48,550 nt of DNA. Origin: DASRRB01 sp036732755 (GTDB taxonomy: Bacteria > Planctomycetota > B15-G4 > SIAN01). The notes beneath the pieces are model-generated. The model did not search any database. It had not been told where the DNA came from and worked only from the letters and a program-made list of their open reading frames with translations. Of the stretch, positions 17,868-26,745 are shown piece by piece; position 1 is the first letter of the stretch, and every line of letters begins with the position of its first letter. A program made the position numbers and the translations under genes. The DNA lies in the NCBI GenBank assembly GCA_036732755.1, contig DAINBU010000023.1, forward strand, positions 1 through 48,550, written 5' to 3'.

Positions 17868-19649
17868 ATGGTCGCGAAAGACGAGCTCGAGGTTTCCACT
17901 CCCCGCACCGGCATCTGGCTGGTCAGCGTGGTCGTCGTCGCGCTCGGCGGCGGCTTCCTCGCAGGCTGGGTCCATCGCCACGGCGTGCTCGAGCGCGAGG
18001 CGGCGGCGGCGCTCGCTCTCGCGCGCGCGACGGCCGACGAGGAGAAGCGCGCGGCGCGCGTGATCGAGGTGGAGACCGTCCTCGCGCGCGCGCTCGACGA
18101 CGCGTTCGCGTGGCGGCTGCGCCGGCGCCACGACTCCTTCCTCGGCCGGGCGCTGGCGCGCGCCGCCGGCGTCGGCGACGCGTCCGATCCGGCGCAGCAC
18201 GGCGACGAGGTCCTGAACGAGGCGGTCGAGCGGCTCGAGGCGCGCGTCGCCGGCCTCCCGCCGCTGCCGGCGCTCGCCGGCGCGCTCGACGACTGGATCG
18301 CGCTGGAGCATGCGCAGCTCCACGCCGACGGCGCGCGCAAGCTGACGGCGCTCGCGAACGCGGTCGACCCCGACCCGCGTCGGGTCGAAGTGCGCGCGCT
18401 GCTCGGGCGCGCGAGCGCCGGGCGGCTGCGCGAGCTCGCCGACGCGGCCGACCTGCGGCGCGACCCGGCGCCGACGCTCGCGTTGCTGGTCAAGGCGCTG
18501 GCGTCCGTCGGCCTCGCCGACGTCGCGGTGCGCTTCGGCGGGCGCGCCGTCGCGGAGCACTCCGACCATTACGAGCTCCGGATCGCGTGCGCGGACCTGC
18601 TCGCCGAGCGCGGCCCGGCGCAGCGCGCGGCGGCACGCCGCGAGTACGTCGCCGCGCTCGCGCTGCGGCCCGCGTCGGCGCGCGCCTGGACTCACTTGGG
18701 CTGGCTCCTGGCCGCGCGGTCCGAGGACTCCGACGCCGCGCTCGCGACGCTCGAGGCGGCGACGCGGCGCGTCCCGTTCCAGGCGGCGCCGATCTACGTG
18801 CGCGGCCTCGCGCTGGCGCGCGCGAGCCACGAGTCGGAGGCGAAACTGGTCCTGCTGCAGGCGCTCGCGTCCGACCCGCGCTGCGCGCCGGCGCAGGCGG
18901 CGCTCGGCGACCTGCTGATCGAGCGCGACGCCTACGACCCGCGGCCGATCGCGATACCGCGCGACCTGGCGCCGACGGACGAGCGGGGGTGGCGCTACCA
19001 GCTCGAGCGCTCGAAGGAGGCGTGCGAGCAGAGCCTGCGCCTCTTCGACACGCCCGAGGGGCGCGGCGGGCTGGCCGCGGTGCTGCGCGCGCAGGGCGAC
19101 GTCGCGGGGGCGGTCGCGCTGCTCGAGGAGGGGGTGCGCCGCCACCCCGACGACGCGACGCTGCGCGGGCAGTTCGCGGCGGTGCTGCTCGCGGCGGGCC
19201 AGCGCGGCGACGCGCTCGCGCAGTGGCGCGAGGCGATCCGCCTCGACGAGTGGAACGCGGCGGCCGCCGACGCCTACGCGCGCGAGCTCGCCAACGGCGC
19301 CGATCCGCGCCTGCGCCGGCCGGGCCAGGCGATCGAGCACGCGCAGCGCGCCTGCGAGGTCGACCCGGAGGACGCCGCGCCGCACCGCACGCTCGGCATC
19401 GCGCTCTACCGGTCGGGCGATTTCGGGCGCTGCATCCTCGAGCTCGAGCTCGCCAGCCGCATCGCGCGCGAGGGGAGCGCGCTCGACTTCTGCTTCCTTG
19501 CGATGGCGAAGCAGCAGCTCGGCGAGAGCGACGCCGCGCGCGAGTACTTCCGCCAGGCGGAGTCGCTGGGCGACGCGCCCGACCCCGAGTTCGTGCGGAC
19601 GCGCGACGAGGCGGCCGAGCTGCTCGGTTTGATGCGGAGCGGCAAGTGA
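17868..19649 (+). CDS. Membrane-anchored TPR-repeat protein
   Basis: A 593-residue protein with one N-terminal membrane helix (GIWLVSVVVVALGGGFLAG) and then alpha-helical repeats resembling tetratricopeptide repeats, clearest at 170-320 and 395-560 (for example AWTHLGWLLAARSEDSDAALA and PHRTLGIALYRSGDFGRCI). TPR arrays bind partner proteins; no catalytic motif is seen. The topology suggests the repeats face the periplasm. It begins 48 bases after mgtE, and its stop lies 8 bases before the next gene, which has a similar composition. Confidence 0.75.
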   Translation: MVAKDELEVSTPRTGIWLVSVVVVALGGGFLAGWVHRHGVLEREAAAALALARATADEEKRAARVIEVETVLARALDDAFAWRLRRRHDSFLGRALARAAGVGDASDPAQHGDEVLNEAVERLEARVAGLPPLPALAGALDDWIALEHAQLHADGARKLTALANAVDPDPRRVEVRALLGRASAGRLRELADAADLRRDPAPTLALLVKALASVGLADVAVRFGGRAVAEHSDHYELRIACADLLAERGPAQRAAARREYVAALALRPASARAWTHLGWLLAARSEDSDAALATLEAATRRVPFQAAPIYVRGLALARASHESEAKLVLLQALASDPRCAPAQAALGDLLIERDAYDPRPIAIPRDLAPTDERGWRYQLERSKEACEQSLRLFDTPEGRGGLAAVLRAQGDVAGAVALLEEGVRRHPDDATLRGQFAAVLLAAGQRGDALAQWREAIRLDEWNAAAADAYARELANGADPRLRRPGQAIEHAQRACEVDPEDAAPHRTLGIALYRSGDFGRCILELELASRIAREGSALDFCFLAMAKQQLGESDAAREYFRQAESLGDAPDPEFVRTRDEAAELLGLMRSGK

Positions 19650-19657
19650 GCGGGACA

Positions 19658-20485
19658 ATGAGCAAGCCCGGGCGCTGCGCCCTGGCGCTCCTGTTCGCCG
19701 GCGGCGGCGGAGCGATCGGCTTCCTCGAGGGGCGCGCGCTCGCCGACGGCCGGCTCGCGCCGAAGGGGTGGTTCGCGGGCGAGCGCGCGCGGACGGCGAA
19801 GGCGCCGGCGCCGGAGGCGGCGCCCGCCGCGCCGCGCGTGTCGGCGTCGTTGCGCGAGCTCTTCGCGGCGCTCGCCGAGGTGCCGTTCCCGTCGGCCGGG
19901 GGCGACCCGGTGGAGTGGCGCGCCGCGCTCGCCGCGCTGGCGCGCCTCTCGGCGAGCCACGGCTTCGCGACCGACCTCGCTTCCGACGAGGCGACGCTCG
20001 CGCGCTACGTCGCGCTCGGCGCGCCGGTCGAGGTGGCGGCCTTCCTCGACCTCTGGTCGGAGGTGGCCGAGCGCGCCGGCAGCGCGGTGGTGCGCGACGC
20101 CGCGACGCGCATCGCGGCGCGCCTCGACGGCGACCCGGTGCGCTCGCGCGTGCGCGCCGCGCTGCTCGCGCGCGACCGCGGGCGCGTGCTCGAGGTGGTC
20201 GGCGAGGTCGACGCCGCCGATCTCGACGCCGCGACGGCCGCGCTGCTCGGCGCGGCGCTGCTCCGCACCGACGCGGACGACGACGCGCTGGCGCAGTGGC
20301 GCGCGGGCGCGCTCGAGCATCCCGACGACCCGGTGCTGCACCTGCTGCTCGCGTGGCGGCTCGAGGACGCGGCCGTGCCGTCGCCCGCCGCCGCCGAGGA
20401 GGCGCGCGGCCACGTCGCGGCCGCCGCCGCGCTCCTGCCGGAGAGCGAGACGCTGCGCCAGCGCGCGGCCGCCTCGAACCGCTGA
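19658..20485 (+). CDS. TPR-like protein of unknown function
   Basis: A 275-residue alanine/arginine-rich protein with a hydrophobic N-terminus (CALALLFAGGGGAIGFLEG), a short Pro/Ala linker, then helical segments that look like weak TPR-type repeats (LLRTDADDDALAQWRAGALEHPDDPVLHLLLAWRL in parts). The ATG at 19658 follows the upstream TPR gene by 8 bases; the longer open frame upstream is a shadow of that gene. Co-transcription suggests a joint role, perhaps as partners in the envelope. No enzyme motif is visible. Confidence 0.6.
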   Translation: MSKPGRCALALLFAGGGGAIGFLEGRALADGRLAPKGWFAGERARTAKAPAPEAAPAAPRVSASLRELFAALAEVPFPSAGGDPVEWRAALAALARLSASHGFATDLASDEATLARYVALGAPVEVAAFLDLWSEVAERAGSAVVRDAATRIAARLDGDPVRSRVRAALLARDRGRVLEVVGEVDAADLDAATAALLGAALLRTDADDDALAQWRAGALEHPDDPVLHLLLAWRLEDAAVPSPAAAEEARGHVAAAAALLPESETLRQRAAASNR

Positions 20486-20547
20486 CGCGATCGCTCGTAC
20501 GGGACGCGGCCCGCGGGGAGGGGCGCGTCGAACCACGGAGGGGGACC

Positions 20548-22716
20548 ATGAGCGCGAGGGGAAGAGCTGACCGCCATTCGATCGTCTTCGCGGTGCGCTG
20601 CGGCGCGCTGCTCCTCGCCGTTGCGGCCGGCCGCGCGGTCGCGCAGCAGACGCCGCCGACCTCTGCGCCTCCAGCCGCGACGCCGCAAGCCCAGGCGCCG
20701 CCTGCTGCGGCGCCGACTGCACAATCGCCGCCCCTCGCGAAGGAGCTCTACACGAAGCTCGAGCGGAAGATCCCGATGCGCGACGGCGTCGAGCTCCACG
20801 CCGCGATCTACCTGCCGAAGGACACCTCGCAGCCCCATCCGATCCTGCTCGACCGCACGCCCTACTCGTGCTCGCCCTACGGCGAGGAGAAGTTCCGCGA
20901 GTCGGTCGGCCCTTCGCCGCTCTTCATGCAGGCGAACTACATCGTGGTCTACGAGGACGTGCGCGGCTGCTACATGTCGGGCGGCGACTTCGACGACATG
21001 CGGCCGCATCTCGACGTCAAGGCCAAGCCGACCGACGTCGACGAGTCGAGCGACACGTTCGACACGATCGAGTGGCTCGTGAAGAACGTCCCCGGCCACA
21101 ACGGCCGCGTCGGCACGTGGGGGATCAGCTATCCCGGCTTCTACGTGTCGGCCGGGATGATCGACGCCCATCCGGCGCTCCGGTGCGCCTCGCCGCAGGC
21201 GCCGATCGCCGACTGGTTCTTCGACGACTTCCACCACCACGGCGCCTTCTTCCTGCCGCACTTCTTCAACTTCATGTGGAGCTTCGGCAAGCCGCGCTCG
21301 GGGCTCACGACCGAGTCGCGCAAGGGCGGCAGCCACGGCACGCCCGACGGGTACCAGTTCTTCCTCGACCTCGGCGGCCTCTCCAACGTCGATCCGAAGT
21401 GGTACCACGACGAGATCCCGTACTGGAAGGTCTTCGCCGCGCACCCCAACTACGACGACTACTGGCGCGCGCGCAACCTGCTGCCGCACCTGCACAAGAC
21501 GGCGCCCGCCGTGATGACGGTCGGCGGCTGGTTCGACGCCGAGGACCTCTACGGCGCGCTCCAGACCTACCGCGCCGTCGAGCGGCTGAACCCCGGCATC
21601 ACCAACTTCCTCGTGATGGGACCGTGGGCGCACGGCGGCTGGGCGCGCAACGAGGGCGAGCGGCTCGGCAGCGTCCGCTTCGGCGGCAAGCAGTCGGCCT
21701 GGTACCGCGAGAACGTCGAGTTCCGCTTCTTCGAGACCTTCCTGCGCGACGTGAAGCACGACCCGCTGCCCGAGGCGTTCGTCTTCGAGACCGGCGCCAA
21801 CCGCTGGCGCACCTTCGCCGAGTGGCCGCCGAAAACGACCGCGCCGGCGCGCCTCTTCCTGCGCGGCGACGGGAGGCTTTCGAAGGGCGAAGCGCCGACC
21901 GACGAGCGCGCGGCCGACCGCTTCGTCAGCGATCCCAAGAAGCCGGTGCCGTTCACCGAGGCGGTCGCGACCGGCATGACGCGCGAGTACATGACCGACG
22001 ACCAGCGCTTCGCCGCGCGCCGCCCCGACGTGCTGACCTTCCAGACCGAAGTCCTGACCGACGACTGGACGCTCGCCGGCCCGCTGGTCGCGAACCTCTG
22101 GGTCTCGACGTCGCAGCAAGATGCCGACTGGGTCGTGAAGCTGATCGACGTCTTCCCCGGTGACTTCAAGTATCCCGAGGACGCCGCGGCCAGCGCTGGC
22201 GGCGCCGCGCCTGCGCCTGCGGCTGCGCCCGCGCCGACGGCCGCGCCTGCGCCCGCGCCTGCACCTGCGCCCGCGCCCGCGCCCGCGCGCGGGTCGTCGC
22301 GCGGCGCGCCCGACAACAAGCCGATGGGCGGCTACGCGATGATGGTCCGCAGCGAGTCGATCCGCGGTCGCTTCCGCGACAGCTACTCCGACCCCAAGCC
22401 CTTCCCGCCGAACACGCCGACGCTCGTGAAGCTCCCGCTGCAGGACGTCCTGCACACCTTCCAGAAGGGCCACCGCCTGATGATCCAGGTGCAGAGCACC
22501 TGGTTCCCCTTGATCGACCGCAACCCGCAGAAGTGGGTCGACAACATCTACTTCGCGAAGGACGCCGACTTCGTCGCCGCCGACCACGCGGTCTATCGCG
22601 ACAAGGAGCACGCTTCTTTCGTCGAGATCGGCGTGCTGCCGGCGACGCCCGGCGCGAAGGAACCGGAGAAGGCGCCGGCGAAGACGGGCGCGGGGGCGGG
22701 CGCGCCAGGGAAGTGA
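20548..22716 (+). CDS. Secreted CocE/NonD-family acyl hydrolase (X-Pro peptidase-like)
   Basis: A 722-residue serine hydrolase with a signal peptide, a Pro/Ala/Gln-rich spacer (about 30-65), an alpha/beta-hydrolase domain and a C-terminal jelly roll. The nucleophile motif is GTWGISYPGFY and the catalytic His lies in GPWAHGGW. Relatives include cocaine esterase, X-Pro dipeptidyl-peptidase and glutaryl-7-ACA acylase, so esters, amides or proline peptides are all possible substrates. GGAGGGGG directly before the ATG supports the start. A long Ala-Pro insert (about 552-582) interrupts the C-terminal domain, likely a flexible surface loop, and a Gly/Ala/Lys tail ends the protein. Confidence 0.88.
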   Translation: MSARGRADRHSIVFAVRCGALLLAVAAGRAVAQQTPPTSAPPAATPQAQAPPAAAPTAQSPPLAKELYTKLERKIPMRDGVELHAAIYLPKDTSQPHPILLDRTPYSCSPYGEEKFRESVGPSPLFMQANYIVVYEDVRGCYMSGGDFDDMRPHLDVKAKPTDVDESSDTFDTIEWLVKNVPGHNGRVGTWGISYPGFYVSAGMIDAHPALRCASPQAPIADWFFDDFHHHGAFFLPHFFNFMWSFGKPRSGLTTESRKGGSHGTPDGYQFFLDLGGLSNVDPKWYHDEIPYWKVFAAHPNYDDYWRARNLLPHLHKTAPAVMTVGGWFDAEDLYGALQTYRAVERLNPGITNFLVMGPWAHGGWARNEGERLGSVRFGGKQSAWYRENVEFRFFETFLRDVKHDPLPEAFVFETGANRWRTFAEWPPKTTAPARLFLRGDGRLSKGEAPTDERAADRFVSDPKKPVPFTEAVATGMTREYMTDDQRFAARRPDVLTFQTEVLTDDWTLAGPLVANLWVSTSQQDADWVVKLIDVFPGDFKYPEDAAASAGGAAPAPAAAPAPTAAPAPAPAPAPAPAPARGSSRGAPDNKPMGGYAMMVRSESIRGRFRDSYSDPKPFPPNTPTLVKLPLQDVLHTFQKGHRLMIQVQSTWFPLIDRNPQKWVDNIYFAKDADFVAADHAVYRDKEHASFVEIGVLPATPGAKEPEKAPAKTGAGAGAPGK
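22203..22292 (+). repeat. Ala-Pro low-complexity tract in the hydrolase gene
   Basis: About 90 bases of degenerate GCGCCT/GCGCCC hexamers encode roughly 30 residues of mostly alternating Ala and Pro inside the C-terminal domain of the CocE/NonD hydrolase. The phase stays in frame throughout. Such stretches expand and contract easily by slippage. Confidence 0.85.
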
Positions 22717-22758
22717 AGGGGAGGTGACGGGGCGGCGTGCGGCGCGACGCGTCGCCGC

Positions 22759-23877
22759 TCACCACTCCGCGCGCACCGCCTCTTCCCACTTCTCCAGCAG
22801 CTCGTCGCCGACCGGGTCGTCGGAGGTGCGCGTCGTGCCGTAGTCCTTGCCGCGGTCCTTGCGCGGCGCGCGTTCGAAGGTTGCACGCCGCAGGTCGTCG
22901 GGCGGCGGGACGAGGGCGGCGAGGCGGTCGAAGACCTGCGCGCGCAGATCGGCCCGTGGATCATCGAGCAGGTGCCAGAGCGTGAGCGAGTCCTTCACGC
23001 GCGACTGCTCGAGGACGCGCGCGAGCGTTGCCGACGTCGTCACGTCGAGCGGCGCCGGCGTGGACGCGCCCGGTTTCGCCGCGCCCTTCGTGCGGCCGCT
23101 CGTGTCGATCGCCTCGACGTCGGCGTGATAGGAGGCGTCGGCGTCGTCCCAGACCGGCGTGCCCGGCCCGACTCCGGGCAGGGCGCGACACGACGCGCGG
23201 GACGGGACGTGCACCTTGCGGCCGTCGGCCTCGAAGGAGACCTTGCCGAGGACGACGGAGAGGGTGGTGTGGCCCCAGTCGTCGACGGTCGTGCGGTAGA
23301 TGCAGCCGAGGTCGACGGCGATGCCCGACGGCGTGCCGAGCTCGAAGATGCGCGGCGCGGCGAAGATCGACGCCGAGACGCTGCCGCGCTCGAGATAGAG
23401 CTGGAAGGCGCCCTCCTGGGTCGCCTCCTCGTTCGGCCGCGCCGAGCGCTCGACGCGGACGCGCGTGTCGCCCTCGAGGGTGACGTAGCCGACGTCGGCG
23501 ACGCGCACGCGCGCGCTCGCGCCGGAGCCGCAGACGACGCGTGCGCCGCGCCGCAGCGTCCCGCCGGCGCCGTCGGCCGGCGTCGACTTCGAGAGGAGCC
23601 CTTCGACGACGCGCACGTCGCCGCTCGCGTCGGCGAGCTCGAACTGCGTCGCGCCGCCGCGGCGGTTCGCGAGCCAGAGCCCGGCCGCCGCGAGCCCGCC
23701 CGCCGCGACGAGGATCGCCGCGGCGCGCCAAAGTGCGCGGGAAGGGGCGCGCGGCCACGGCAGCGCGAGCCGCGGCGGCGGCACCGGCCGCCAGCGCTGC
23801 GATTCGAGCAGCTTCTCGAGCCGCTCGACCTCGGCGTCGGGCGGCCCGCGCTTCTCGAAGAGGTATTCGTCGCTCAT
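22759..23877 (-). CDS. FecR-like membrane protein paired with an ECF sigma factor
   Basis: A 372-residue protein: cytoplasmic N-terminus (1-49), one membrane helix (about 50-71, AAAILVAAGGLAAAGLWLA) and a FecR-type beta domain outside (about 78-260; ASGDVRVVEG, LRRGARVVCGSGASARV, FELGTPSGIAVDLG). In related systems such proteins transmit an outside signal to, or restrain, a sigma factor. Its ATG (23877) overlaps the sigma factor stop by four bases (ATGA), strong evidence that they work together. No His-Cys-Cys zinc motif of the ZAS anti-sigma type is visible. The C-terminal 100 residues are helical and of unknown role. Confidence 0.75.
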   Translation of the reverse strand: MSDEYLFEKRGPPDAEVERLEKLLESQRWRPVPPPRLALPWPRAPSRALWRAAAILVAAGGLAAAGLWLANRRGGATQFELADASGDVRVVEGLLSKSTPADGAGGTLRRGARVVCGSGASARVRVADVGYVTLEGDTRVRVERSARPNEEATQEGAFQLYLERGSVSASIFAAPRIFELGTPSGIAVDLGCIYRTTVDDWGHTTLSVVLGKVSFEADGRKVHVPSRASCRALPGVGPGTPVWDDADASYHADVEAIDTSGRTKGAAKPGASTPAPLDVTTSATLARVLEQSRVKDSLTLWHLLDDPRADLRAQVFDRLAALVPPPDDLRRATFERAPRKDRGKDYGTTRTSDDPVGDELLEKWEEAVRAEW

Positions 23878-24488
23878 GCCCAGCCCTCCTCGCGCAGCTT
23901 CTCGCGCAGGAGCTGCATGCCGCGGTGCAGGTTGACGCGCACGGAGCCGTGGGTGAGTCCGGTCGCCGCCGCGATCTCCCGACCGTCGAACCCTTCGATC
24001 AGGCGCAGCGCGAGCGTCTCGCGGTACGCCTCGGGCAGCGTGCGCAGGATCTCGACGAGGTGCGTTCCGTCGAGCGCGCCGCGCGGCGCCGCGCGGCGGT
24101 CCTCGAGCTGCGCCGGCAGCGGCGCATGGTCGACGCGGCCGGCGCGCCGCCGCTGCGCCGCGTGCCGCGCGATCGTCGCGAGCCACGCGCCCGCGCGCTC
24201 GTCCTCACGCAAGGTCTCGAGCTTGCGCCAGGCCGCGACGAAGACCTCTTGATGGAGGTCCTCGATTTCGGCCCGCGGTGCATGCACCAGCAGGACGGCG
24301 TGGACGAAGCGCGCGAAGCGGGCGTGGAACGCCGCGAACGCGTCGCGCTCGCCGCGCCGGGCGCGCGCGACGAGCGCCGCGACGTCGCGCGCGGACTCCT
24401 CGTCGGCGGCGGGCGGCGGCGCCGGGTCGTTCACGACCGGCAGCGCCGCCCACACGGGCGCGGAATGAACTGGTTCAGGCGCGTCCAA
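23874..24488 (-). CDS. ECF-type RNA polymerase sigma factor
   Basis: A 204-residue sigma-70 family protein with region 2 (FARFVHAVLLVHAPRAEIED then LHQEVFVAAWRKL) and region 4 (LPEAYRETLALRLIEGFDGR then a helix-turn-helix GLTHGSVRVNLHRG). Regions 1 and 3 are absent, as in extracytoplasmic-function sigmas. The start is uncertain: the TTG at 24488 overlaps the upstream gene by 14 bases with GGAGG 12 bases away, while GTG codons at 24455 or 24434 would shorten a poorly conserved leader. It lies in an operon with a TPR-like secreted protein upstream and a FecR-like partner downstream, so the operon may be autoregulated. Confidence 0.85.
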   Translation of the reverse strand: MDAPEPVHSAPVWAALPVVNDPAPPPAADEESARDVAALVARARRGERDAFAAFHARFARFVHAVLLVHAPRAEIEDLHQEVFVAAWRKLETLREDERAGAWLATIARHAAQRRRAGRVDHAPLPAQLEDRRAAPRGALDGTHLVEILRTLPEAYRETLALRLIEGFDGREIAAATGLTHGSVRVNLHRGMQLLREKLREEGWA

Positions 24489-25206
24489 GCCGCTTGCGCA
24501 CCTCCGCGCCCAGTTTCTCCCAGTCGGATACCTGGAGGAAGGTGCCGAACGTCGCCACGGCGTTCTTCTTCAGCAGCGGCGACAGCTCCTTCGCGTCGAG
24601 GACGACCTGCAGGTGTCTTGCCCACGCCTTGGGGTCCCCCTCCTCGCCCGGTGAGAACTGGGCGAGCGCGACGCCGAAGCGAAGCGCGAGGTCGTCGGGC
24701 GCCAGGCGGGCCGCCTTCTCCAGCCACTCGTGCGCGTTCTTGAGTTGGAGCACGCCGCCCTGGCGCGCCGCCGCCTGGAAGTAGCCGAGGTCGAGCCAGC
24801 GCATTGCCTCATGATGTGCACGTGCGGTCCCGTCGCCCGTGGCCGCGGCGGCGCGCAACGTCGCGTCGGCGAGCACGGCGCGGAACTTCCCCGCCGCCTC
24901 CGCCGCGTCCTTGTTCATGAACCAGATCGTGGCGCGGCGCAGCGTCTCCATGTGGACCAGCGGGTCGTCGCTCTTCTCGAGGAGCGCGCGCGTCAGCTTG
25001 ACCACCTCCTCGGTCGAAAGGTCGCTCTTGACGTCGAGCCCCTCGCCGCCGAACGGCAGCGTCGCGGCGCCGCCGACGTCGAGCGGGAAGCAGAGGAGCG
25101 GTGAACCAACGGCGTGCGTCGGAAGCGCGGCGAGTCCGACCGCGCGCGTCGGCAGCGCGGCGAGTCCGACGGCGAGCCCGAGCGCAGCGAAACAGGCGGC
25201 GAGCAT
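24475..25206 (-). CDS. Secreted TPR-like protein, first gene of the sigma factor operon
   Basis: A 243-residue protein with a hydrophobic N-terminus containing a duplicated 10-residue unit (AVGLAALPT[R/H]), then helical segments resembling tetratricopeptide repeats (NAHEWLEKAARLAPDDLALR near 165-185). GGAGG lies 5 bases before the ATG at 25206. Its end overlaps the sigma factor start by 14 bases, so it belongs to the same transcript. It could be a sensor or effector of that circuit; no catalytic motif is visible. Confidence 0.65.
   Translation of the reverse strand: MLAACFAALGLAVGLAALPTRAVGLAALPTHAVGSPLLCFPLDVGGAATLPFGGEGLDVKSDLSTEEVVKLTRALLEKSDDPLVHMETLRRATIWFMNKDAAEAAGKFRAVLADATLRAAAATGDGTARAHHEAMRWLDLGYFQAAARQGGVLQLKNAHEWLEKAARLAPDDLALRFGVALAQFSPGEEGDPKAWARHLQVVLDAKELSPLLKKNAVATFGTFLQVSDWEKLGAEVRKRLGRA
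25111..25170. repeat. 30-bp tandem duplication in a signal-peptide region
   Basis: Two adjacent 30-bp units (25111-25140 and 25141-25170) differ at only three positions and encode the duplicated AVGLAALPT segment of the secreted TPR-like protein. The duplication lengthens the hydrophobic N-terminal region without shifting the frame. Confidence 0.85.
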
Positions 25207-25344
25207 GGGGGCCTCCTCGCGTCTCTAGAACTTCGGGACGATCCTCGGAACGCGAGGCAGGAGGCGGCGTAGGCGCTGCCCGTTAGCGCGTCCGCCTCCG
25301 TGCCTATGATCCGCCCCCTTTCGCCCCGGCCCTCCGGAGCTCCC

Positions 25345-26745
25345 ATGTTCCTCCGACCCGGTCCCGCCCTCGCGCTCCTCGCCGCCGTCGCGGCCGCGCA
25401 GCAGTCGGCCGCGCCCGCCTCCGGCCCCTCCGCCGCGTCCGGCCCGGGCGAGGCCGCCGCGCCGCCGCTCGCCCGGCCCGACCCGCTGCCGAAGGAGCAT
25501 CCGCTGCAGCGCGCGCTCGTCACGATCACGAGCGACGACCTGCACGACTCCGAGGTCTGGCTCGCCGACGACGCGCGCCAGGGCCGCTGCGCGGGCGAGT
25601 CCGCGTGCGACGAAGCCGCGGTATGGATCGCCGACCGCTTCGAAGAAAACGGCCTCGAGCCGTGCGGCGTCGACGGCAGCTGGTTCCAGCCCTTCGAGTT
25701 CCCGGTGCGCGGCGGCAAGAAGCTGGCGACGACGCGCAACGTCGTGGCGCTGCTGCGCGGCAGCGATCCGGTCCTGAAGGACGAATACGTCGTGCTTGGT
25801 GGCCATTATGACCATGTCGGCATTATGGCGAGCGCCGACGCTGGCCGGATCGGCGGCGCGATCGGCGACGACAAGATCTGGAACGGCGCCGACGACAACG
25901 CCTCGGGCACGTCGTCGGTCCTGGAGATCGCGCAGGCGCTCGCGCTCGGCGGCGTCCCGACCAAGCGCAGCATTGTCTTCATCGCCTTCAGCGCGGAGGA
26001 GCAGGGGCTGCTCGGCTCGCTGCACTACTGCCAGAACCCGCCCTTCCCGCTCGAGAAGACCGTCGCGATGGTGAACCTCGACATGGTCGGCCGCGCGACC
26101 AAGACCGGGATCGAGCTCGGCGCGCTCGGCTCGCTGCAGGGCGGCCTCTGGAACCGCCTCTGCGACTCCGCGTGGCGCGCCGCGCCGGAGCTCGACCTCG
26201 CCTCGCACCGCCTCGCCTACTCCGAGCCCGGCTCCGACCACCACAGCTTTCTCCAGCATTCGGTGCCCGCGCTCTTCGTCTTCACCGGGTACCACGACGA
26301 CTACCACCGCGTGGGCGACTCGGTCGAGAAGCTCGACCTGGAGCAGATGGCGAAAATCTGCCGCTTCGTCACGGCGCTCACGGTCGAGCTCGCCGACTGC
26401 ACCGAGCCGATGAAGTTCGAGATGCCGCGCTTCGAGGGACGGCAGCGCAAGACGCTCGGCGTCGGCGTCGACGGTGCGCTCGACGCCGCGAAGGCCAAGG
26501 CGCTCGGCCTCCCCGACGACCAGGGCGGATACGAGGTGACGAGCATCACCGCCGGCTCGGTCGCGGAGAAGTCGGGTCTCTCGGTCGGCGACGTGATCGT
26601 CTCGGTCCACGGCAAGCCGCTCTCCTCCGACGATCCGCTGCGCTCGCTGCAGCGGCTGATCGGCGGTGCGCCGTCCAAGAAAGACGTCGAGATCGGCGTG
26701 CTGCGCGGCGGCAAGCCCGTCAAGCTCATCGCCCGTTGGAATTAG
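25345..26745 (+). CDS. Secreted M28-family zinc peptidase with C-terminal PDZ (copy 1)
   Basis: A 466-residue metallopeptidase with a signal peptide (MFLRPGPALALLAAVAAAQQ). The di-zinc ligand motifs are complete: GGHYDHVG (His), GADDNASG (Asp), FSAEEQG (Glu), NLDMVGRA (Asp) and the His in GYHDDYHRVGD. A PDZ domain fills the last 100 residues (GSVAEKSGLSVGDVIVSVHG). M28 enzymes are aminopeptidases or carboxypeptidases; the PDZ may bind substrate or partners. The ATG at 25345 is preferred over the GTG at 25300 because it places the signal peptide at the N-terminus. The 3' end overlaps the convergent gene by 20 bases. Confidence 0.9.
   Translation: MFLRPGPALALLAAVAAAQQSAAPASGPSAASGPGEAAAPPLARPDPLPKEHPLQRALVTITSDDLHDSEVWLADDARQGRCAGESACDEAAVWIADRFEENGLEPCGVDGSWFQPFEFPVRGGKKLATTRNVVALLRGSDPVLKDEYVVLGGHYDHVGIMASADAGRIGGAIGDDKIWNGADDNASGTSSVLEIAQALALGGVPTKRSIVFIAFSAEEQGLLGSLHYCQNPPFPLEKTVAMVNLDMVGRATKTGIELGALGSLQGGLWNRLCDSAWRAAPELDLASHRLAYSEPGSDHHSFLQHSVPALFVFTGYHDDYHRVGDSVEKLDLEQMAKICRFVTALTVELADCTEPMKFEMPRFEGRQRKTLGVGVDGALDAAKAKALGLPDDQGGYEVTSITAGSVAEKSGLSVGDVIVSVHGKPLSSDDPLRSLQRLIGGAPSKKDVEIGVLRGGKPVKLIARWN

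Noticed and set aside
14328..20549. A 2073-codon open frame on the minus strand
   Set aside because: It runs antisense to the CheR-type, mgtE and TPR genes and in a different frame over the real pseudouridine synthase. It is dominated by Arg/Ala/Pro shadow composition and reflects the scarcity of stops in very G+C-rich DNA.
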